Source: Eudorina sp. 2006-703-Eu-15 (lineage: Eukaryota; Chlorophyta; Chlorophyceae; Chlamydomonadales; Volvocaceae). From it: a DNA stretch of 64,000 nt. Made by a program: the position numbers and the translations under genes. The DNA lies in NCBI GenBank assembly GCA_003117195.1, contig BDSI01000038.1, forward strand, positions 186,001 through 250,000, written 5' to 3'. The notes below the pieces were generated by a model that ran no database searches, had not been told where the DNA came from, and saw only the letters and a list, made by a program, of their open reading frames with translations. The stretch's first letter is position 1. Each line of letters begins with the position of its first letter. Below are positions 57,101 to 64,000 of this stretch, one piece after another.

Positions 57101-58101
57101 TGCGAGGGGAATGCTGCGCGGAGGCATGCCGCTACTGAAAGTTGTTGTTGTTGTTGGGAGAAGCCATGGCGTGGAGGGTTGGGCGATGGTGGTGTCTTCG
57201 CGAAACGCAGCGGCGGTGCTGCAGGTGGGCAGGTCGGAGGCTCACCCGCGGCGTCGTGCGCTGTCGCTGTCGCTGTCGCTCGTCGCCGTGTGCCGGTGTT
57301 GTGCCCCTCGGGCGGCAGGCGATGACACCGAGGGGCACCGCGGACCTGACCGCCGCCATGGGACCCGACCTCACGGCGGCGCTGGTGGCCGCCATGGGCG
57401 GCGATGTCGTGGGGCAGCTGGTTCCGGAGCTGGGACCCGACACCACGGCGGCCCTGGTGGCAGCCATGGGCACCGACACGACCGGGGACCTGGTGCGGTA
57501 CTTCGGCAGCGCCGTCGCGGCGGCCGTGGTGGCTCAGCTCGGCGCAGGCGGAACCGCAGACCTGGTCACGGCGATGGGAGCTGAGCCGACAGCGGCGCTG
57601 ATGCGGGACATCGGCATGGCGACGGTGGCGGAGGTGGTGGGCCGTATGGGCGCGGAGCGGGCAGCAGCGGTGGCCAAGGCGCTGGGCACGCCCTTCGTGG
57701 CGGACCTGGTTTCGGGGCTGGGCGCCTCGGGGATGACGCAGCTGTTGGCGGACATGGGCGCGGGGCTGACGGCTGCGGTGGCGGGACAGATGGGGCCGGT
57801 TGCGAATGCGGAGCTGACGGTGCGGATTGGGGCCAAGGTGGCGGCGGCGGCGGTGCCGACGGTGGCGGCGGCGGCCGTGGCGGTGCCGGTGGTGGCGGCA
57901 GGCGCCGTGGCGGCGGCGCCGGTGGTGGCGGCGGGCGCGATGGTCGCGGCGCCGATGGCCCTGGCGGCCGGCATTGCGGCGCGGATGGGGAGCGGTAAGG
58001 GGCAGGGAACGACGGCGGGGTCGCGGCGACGGCAGTCGGTGGACGCAACGGGCGACGTGCAGACGCCGTCGGAGTCTGGCTTGGTTGTGGCAGGGCCCTG
58101 A
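51195..58101 (+). CDS. Protein with about 42 tandem 12-residue repeats
   Basis: Predicted exons: 51195-51286, 51512-51762, 52179-54217, 54620-54815, 55307-55539, 55881-56106, 56357-56469, 56896-57018 and 57319-58101, about 1351 residues. The first two exons are less certain; the rest are firm. The N-terminal ~760 residues are disordered: polyQ, Ser/Gly, acidic, and a Gly run at 53645-53695. From about residue 761 to 1272 the chain is a nearly perfect series of 12-mers of the form MGxxxTAxLVxx, for example LGSEATAGLVDA, MGAGLTGDLVRR and LGPDTTAALVAA. Two units are 15 long and one is 13. The register continues across every splice junction. Each unit should give a short helix capped by Gly-Pro or Gly-Ala, so an alpha solenoid is likely. 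A hydrophobic Ala/Val stretch of about 45 residues and a basic tail follow. Intron 56107-56356 is predicted to begin with GC. No named family recognised. Confidence 0.8.
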
Positions 58102-58771
58102 CGACTGCGAGACAGGGTACTGAGTGTGTCGGTTGAGAGGTAATGTGGCAGGCGGTGGCGACACCGGTGGCAGCATTGTTGCAGTAACCTGGCCATCGAC
58201 GACGGCAGTTTGGAGTGGGCGCCTGTTGCGTGATAATTGAGACGTTTACCAACTTTACCAACAAGGCCCGTTGACACGGTACCGGACGATACCTTGACAC
58301 ACGCGGTGCCGGGTGTCAATGCACCATAGGAAGCCTCGTTGCAAGGGTGTCGAGCTTGCGGTGCAGGCGCAGACGGGCTCAATACGGTAGAACCTTGTGG
58401 CTGCCGTAGCTATACGCCAGAGAAGTTGGGACGGGTTTAGAAAGGTCGGGGTCGCACAGAGTCCCACTCAGAATTTTGCACTTCTATTGTTTGGCAATCC
58501 AGGTTGTGCGGCTTTCCTTCCACCAAACTTGCGGTCGAGCATGCTTTGCGTGCTTTGACGGTCTATCGTACTGTCTGGTTGGTGGCTGAAGTCCATGTAC
58601 TTTGTAAATTTGTCGTAAAACAATAGGATACTGTATTCGAAGTGTGAACGAATTGGCGTTGGTGTGCGATCATTACTGAAAGAGCCTCGAACAAAGCGTC
58701 TAGAACATGATCGGCCATTTCCAGTTCTGTTTGATCGTTCTAGCTTACTCGATAAAATTGCAACGTTGGTG
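58102..58771. other. Intergenic region
   Basis: 3' UTR of the 12-residue-repeat gene and promoter of the OPR gene. From about 58500 the sequence is AT-richer. Nothing else is recognised apart from the TGTAA at 58603. Confidence 0.55.
58603..58607 (+). terminator. Candidate poly(A) signal TGTAA
   Basis: TGTAA about 500 bases after the stop codon at 58101, a normal volvocine 3' UTR length. It is only about 165 bases before the next start codon, so the two transcripts lie very close. Confidence 0.5.
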
Positions 58772-61700
58772 ATGGCTCGGGTGCTTACCAGATGTTATGT
58801 GGAGAACTGCAAAGCGCGAGCGCGTTACACATCGCTTTCTGTGGGCTCGTCTTGCCAAACGCCAGCTGCGGTAATTGACTCATGGCATTTTCGGGAGCAG
58901 CTGCGCAACGGTTATTTTGCCTGCGACGGCACAGCCCTGCGCAAGCGCTGTGCACGATGCGCGGCGCGACGAGGCCGGTCGCAGGCAACCCTGCCCTCAG
59001 ACAAACCTGACAGGCAACGTGAAATCATCTCGTCTCAGCTTAGTAATTACGCACGCGACGTTGCCACATCCGGCGCCGAAAACGTGTATGGGACCGCCGT
59101 TGTCCTTGCGGCCACTGACAGCGACACACCCCTACCACGTACGAGTGCAAAAGCTGGAACTCTTCGCCCCCAGCCCCTACGTTCTCATGCACGTGCATCT
59201 GGATCCGCCGATTCCGCTGACGCGCGGCACATCACTGTCCTCATCAGCCAGGCTCAAACATGGTCGGAGTTGGCGGCGGTCGTGCGTCGGTACGCCGCCG
59301 CCGCTGCCCTCAACGAGATCCACCTGGCAGCAGCGATTTCCCGACTTGCGAAGCTGGACTTGGGAGGTACAGTGGAGCCGCAATCGGGATCGCAGCTCCA
59401 ACACCAACATCAGCAGCCGCAGCGTCAAGCAGCCGCAGCGGCAGCGCCGCACCAACCCTGGCCTGCGCCCCCGCTCCCGTTCGGGACTGCGGGGAACCGC
59501 TCGCCGCTCCATACTTCGGTGCCACTCTCGCCCCCGCCCCCGTCACGCCGCGCCGACATCGGCACACCGGCAGTTGGGTCGATGGCCGGCTACGCGTCCT
59601 ATCCCGGCAGCCTGCTGGCCGGCGATACAGACCGCCGGCAACCACCGCCGCCGCCGCCCCCGCCGCCCCTGCCATCAGGCCATGCGCGAATCCCCGGCAT
59701 AGCCCTGCAAGGCCGCGGTCCGGCCCCACCGCCGGCGGTGCAGCTCTCGGCCCGAGGCCCATCATCGCCGCAGGTGGGCTCGGGTGTTCAGGGACCCGCA
59801 ACCGGCGCTGCGAACGGCGACGCGCTCGCACCTGCCACGATCCCGGGGCCGGGGTCTGCGGCGACGGCGACCGCGGCGACGGCGACCGCTGCAGCGTCGC
59901 CCTGGGAGCTGTGTGTGGAGCTACTGGAAGCGCTTGCGCGCCGCTGCGGGGAAGGCGGGTCGGTGGACACGTCGGTGCGGACGCCACCCGTGCCAGGAGC
60001 GGCGGCGGCCAGCAGGTTGGGCGCTGTGCCGGCTGGTTTGTATGCACCTGGTGATATGGGTCGGAGCCAAACAGGCAGCCTCCTCAGCAGCAGCCTTAGC
60101 AGCAGCGGCGTTGCTAACGACAGTGCCGTAGCCCGGGATCCGAGGGAGCTGGGGGAGCTGGGGGCGGCGGCGGAGGCAGCAGCGCGGCGGCCGCCGGTTG
60201 CCGGTCGCGTGCTGGCAAATGCAACCTGGGGCGGCGCGCGGCTGCTGCTGCAAATGTGCAAGCAAGTGACACCAGGACGTCCGGCTTCGCCTCTGGCCGC
60301 CCAGCCAACAGGAATCATCCGCACAGCGCCTTCGGGGCGAGAACGACAGCACGGGTACAGCGCTGATGCCTCGCCTCACAGCTCCCAGGCTGCCTGGTTT
60401 GGAACTGCCGACACCGTCGTCGTCGCTGGCAGAGCCCGACTCTCGCCTGGCGTCACCCGCGCGTTTGAATCCACGGCCCCTCTGGCGCATGCACAACAGC
60501 CTTCGCAGGAGCAGCAACAACAGCAGCGAGAGCAGCATCAGTTGTTGCTGGCGTTGCGGCTCCGCGCCGCGACGGCGATGCGCGCCCTGCTGTCCCGGGT
60601 GCCCGAGGCCGCCCCGTCCCTGGAGCCCCAGCACGTCTCGAACCTGCTGTACTCGCTGGCGCGGCTGGCGGACCAGCTGCCGGAGCTGCTGGAAGAGGAG
60701 CTGCCCATCGCCGGGACCGATGGAGGGGGTCGCGGGGCGTGTTTCGGGGCCGTGTCGGTGGGTTTGGAGTCCACGGCAGTCGCGGTGGCCGCTGGGGCGC
60801 CCCAGCAGTCCCATCCGCGGCGAGTCAGCGCTCTGACCCGCCGCCTGGTTGCGGCGCTCCTGGACGCGAGCCTTCCCAAGCTTGGGAGCTTTGGTCCGCA
60901 GGTGAGCTGTTGGGTGCCTTGCTGGCCCGTCGTTGGGGTGACGGGATTGTTCGCAGGCGGGCAAGGGGGAGCCGGGCTACGCCCGGTGCCAAAGCTGCGG
61001 AGAAGGCGGCGGCAATGGATGGCGCCAGGGGCCGGCAGACCACGTGCCACGTCCCAACCACGCACGGTGTCTGGGTGATGAACTGATGATGGATGGAGCG
61101 GGTCACCGAGGCGCACAAGACGAACCCTGCTGTGCCTGCAGGCCTGCCGTTCCTCCTCCTCATGACCGATAGACTGGCACTTGCGTGTCGTAGTACTGTG
61201 TGTGTGCAGCCTCTGTCCCTTGCATGTGAGTACCGTGTATGCTCGGCCGTCTCCAGTCTCTGTACAGCAGCAATGTACTGCTGCCGCCAGCGATGGACGT
61301 CGTGACGTAGCGAGCTGGCTACCGATTGCCGCCCCCGGCACCCGGGTTCGTTTTCCTAGGGTTTCTTTCCTTTTTCAATTCAAGCCCGGCACCCGGACAG
61401 GCCCTCTCCAATTCGCTGTACGCGGTGGCGGTGTTGGGCATCTTGCCGCCGGGGCCATGGATGCGCGCCTGGCAGGCCGCGGCGGCGGCGGGACAGATGA
61501 CTCGCGCCGACCCGCAGCACATCGCCAACATGCTGTGGGGCCTGGCGCGACTGGGACGCCACCCGGGCGACCCGTGGGTCAGGACGGCGCTGCAGTCCGC
61601 AGCGATGAAGGCGCCCGCGTTCACCACGCAGGTCGGTTCACGTCTGCGGCGCATCCGGATCCCAGTTCCGTCTTACACACCCTTCATCAAGAAAAGACAA

Positions 61701-63938
61701 CATCATTTCAGTTTCCTCTGTATCCTTGACCACCAACCTTGCCACCTTGTATGTGCGTGGCGCGCACCCTGGAGGGATGCAGAGCGAAACCGGACGGAAA
61801 GCGAACGCTCGAGGGAGCTTGATGGCAGGCAGGTTGCTGCGGTCCGTTCGCGCGCGGCCTCCGTGCGAGCGATGCTTTAACGGAGACCTCCCCACATCCC
61901 GCAGGGCCTCTGCAACACGCTGTGGGCGCTGTCGAAGCTGGGCTTCTCGCCGGGGGACGCCGCCAGCGCGCGGGCGCTGCTACCGCTGGTGGCTGCCCTG
62001 GGGACGGCGGCGCGCGAGTGCGACGGCCAGGACGTTGCGAACGGCATGTGGGCTCTGGCCCGCCTGCATATGGGGCTTCCACCGTCTGCAACCCCGCCTC
62101 CGCAAGCTCCATCGCCGTCGGGGGCTGACCGTGCGTTGGGTGCCACAGCCGCTGACGGCTCCGCCGACCCGGCGGGCCCGACATTTGCAGGCGCAGCAGC
62201 GGCGGCGGTGCCACCGCGGCAGCAGTTGACGCCGGCCGTGGCGTTGGGGGAGGCCCTGCGGGCGGCCGGCCGGCGGCTGCTGTCTGCCTCGTCGCGACAC
62301 CTGCACGCCTACAGCCCTCAGCAGCTGGCCAACACGGCCTGGGCGGCGGCGGCGCTGGGCCTGGGGCCCCTCCCCCCAGATTGGATGGCGCAGTTCTGGC
62401 GTACCGCACAGGCAGCCCTGCCGCGCATGTGCACCGAGGAGCTGGTGGCTACAGCCATGTCGTCGGCCAGGTTGCAGCTACAGCCACCGGATCCATTTCT
62501 AGAGGCCTTGTGGAACTTGACAGGCGCCGCCGCAGCTACACCACAGCAGCAACAGCAGCAGCAACAACAAGGCGCGATGGGAGACGGCGCGTCCTCGCCG
62601 CTGGTCAATTTCAGTGAAAGCGCGTCTGTGGGAGAGGCCGACGCTGCAGTGGCTGGACGTGACCTGCCGCGCCGGACGCCTGCCCGCTTCCAGCCGACGG
62701 GCCGCGCGCTCGCCAGCCTCCTATGGTGCGTTCATGCATGGGACGTGCAGGTACCGGTTGGCTGGACCATGGGCGTGCTTAAGCAGCTTGAGGCGCTGGC
62801 GGCCGCCGGCCAGCTGGAGCCATTATCTTTGGCGGCCGCGCTGCACGCCATGGCTCGCATGAAGCTGCGGCCCGACACCGTGGTTGCCGGCTGGACCGCC
62901 CGGACCGTGTGTGACTGCCTGGGCGCCGCCGGGATCGGGGTCGGTCTCCCAGGGGGCATCGCTGGGTCCAGCCGCCGCGGCGACGCCGGCGCCGATGCTG
63001 CAAGGGGAGAGACAGGAGCGGAGCACAGCGGGCCGCAGGAGCCGGGCGCGCGGGGGTCGAGGGGCGGAGGACGAGGCGGAGGTGTCGAGTTGGGAGGCGC
63101 CCATGCGGCAGTGGACGGCAGTGGGTTCGATGCCCGGTCCGCGCGCATGCTGCTCTGGTCGCTCGCCCGCCTGCAGGTCCGCGTCCCGGACCAGGTCGCG
63201 GGCGCGCTGGCCGTGCGTGCAGTGGAGTGCGAAGCGGAGAGCGCAGCGGACGGCGCAGCGCTGTTGCCGGCGGCGGCGGCGCCGACGCCGCCAGCGGAGC
63301 CGTTGACTGGCTTGGCGGCGCCCAGTCGCGCGGGGCACCCCGCGGAGGTGGTAGCACCTGCTCGGCAGTCGGGGGTCTCTGCCACGGGCCTGCGAGTCCG
63401 GCGGCTGTTTGCCGCTGGGGTCGATCCTGCTGCCACTAGCGATGCGGCGGGGAGGCACCCAGAAGCCCGGGGCGCAGCTGAGCTTGCAGGTGGCGACGGC
63501 GGCGGCGATCGCCTGGGTGATGCGACATGGGTGTATGCTGCTAGCGGGGTTGCGCGCGGGGAGCAGCACTTGGGTGCCGGGCCGGACCTTCAGGAAGAGG
63601 CGGAGCGGAGGGAGCGGGGGGCTCGGGACGTGTGCGTGGTCCTGTGGGCGCTGGCGCGGATGTCCAGCCGGCCCAGCGCGGTGGTGATGCGGCAGCTGGT
63701 CCGGCGGGTGGCGGCGGACGTCCCGTGGGCCACCGAGTCGCAGCTGGTGGCCATCGTCGGATCGTTCGCGGCACTGGGCTTCCGGCCGGGTGACCGCTGC
63801 CGAAGGCGCATTGAGGACAGGCTGGAGCGCCTCGGCCCGGCGGTGGGCCGTGATCAGGCGGCCGAATTGGTCAGCTTGTGCTTGCGCCTGCGGTGGAGGT
63901 TGGGGGAGGGCGCGTTGCGTGCGCTGCGGGACGGGTGA
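58772..63938 (+). CDS. Octotricopeptide-repeat (OPR) protein, organelle RNA factor
   Basis: Exons 58772-60901, 61401-61631 and 61905-63938, about 1464 residues, both introns phase 0. Start chosen at the ATG giving MARVLTRCYVENCKARARY, a basic, Ser/Arg-rich N-terminus like an organelle transit peptide. About a dozen repeats have the OPR core (x-L-x-N-x-L-W-A-L-A-[KR]-L): QHVSNLLYSLARLADQLP, LSNSLYAVAVLG, QHIANMLWGLARLGRHPG, LCNTLWALSKLGFSPGD, QDVANGMWALARLHMG, QQLANTAWAAAALGLGP, ARMLLWSLARLQVRVPD, VCVVLWALARMSSRPS and others. Between them lie long disordered Ala/Gln/Pro spacers. OPR proteins bind organelle transcripts and control their stability, processing or translation. No RAP domain is evident at the C-terminus, which ends inside repeat-like sequence (VSLCLRLRWRLGEG). 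Target RNA cannot be read from sequence. Confidence 0.87.
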
Positions 63939-64000
63939 CGCAGTGTTGTGACACTGGCGTGGGTTGCTGGCAGGCATGTAGGTGGGAGACTTGAGAAACG
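63939..64000. other. 3' UTR of the OPR gene
   Basis: The last 62 bases follow the OPR stop codon. Too short to show more. Confidence 0.5.

Overview
This 64 kb window is nuclear DNA of a green alga, almost certainly volvocine (Chlamydomonas/Gonium/Volvox lineage). The signs are GC-rich coding sequence, many short GT-AG introns with GTGAGT/GTGCGT donors and CAG acceptors, long Ala/Gly/Gln/Pro homopolymer tracts, TGTAA poly(A) signals, a linker histone H1 of the volvocine type ending in a histone 3' hairpin, a NIMA-related kinase, and an octotricopeptide-repeat (OPR) protein, a family greatly expanded in these algae. No bacterial operon, rRNA, tRNA or CRISPR is visible. Gene models were built by hand from reading-frame continuity, splice consensus and intron phase. 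For every complete model the exon lengths sum to a whole number of codons.

Layout: (1) 1-4210, minus: a glutamine-rich protein running off the left edge. (2) 4737-5921, plus: a SOUL heme-binding protein. (3) 5922-7849: non-coding, with a (TG)n/(GA)n microsatellite and a 44-bp tandem repeat. (4) 7850-9356, minus: a small, probably mitochondrial protein of unknown function. (5) 10702-12164, plus: cytochrome c oxidase subunit Vb. (6) 13397-19481, plus: a 12-exon NEK kinase of about 810 residues. (7) 22434-30145, plus: a giant low-complexity protein of about 2310 residues. (8) 30489-31643, minus: histone H1 with its hairpin at 30359-30374. (9) 32756-39962, plus: a secreted S28 serine (Pro-X) carboxypeptidase in 14 exons. 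(10) 40804-50421, minus: a protein of about 2480 residues with a membrane anchor. (11) 51195-58101, plus: a protein with about 42 tandem 12-residue repeats. (12) 58772-63938, plus: an OPR protein.

The genes do not form one pathway. Several have organelle or membrane destinations: COX5b, the small protein and the OPR protein have N-termini that look like organelle targeting sequences, and the peptidase has a signal peptide. The NEK kinase is the kind used in cilium or cell-cycle control, and H1 packages chromatin. Four neighbouring pairs are divergent and probably share promoter regions: Q-rich/SOUL, small protein/COX5b, H1/peptidase and membrane protein/12-mer protein.

The most unusual item is the 12-residue repeat protein at 51.2-58.1 kb. 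Its register is kept exactly across six splice junctions and I cannot assign it to a named repeat family. Also notable are five predicted GC-AG introns among about 51, a 35-nt hairpin element shared by introns of two different genes, and a COX5b with no zinc-binding cysteines.
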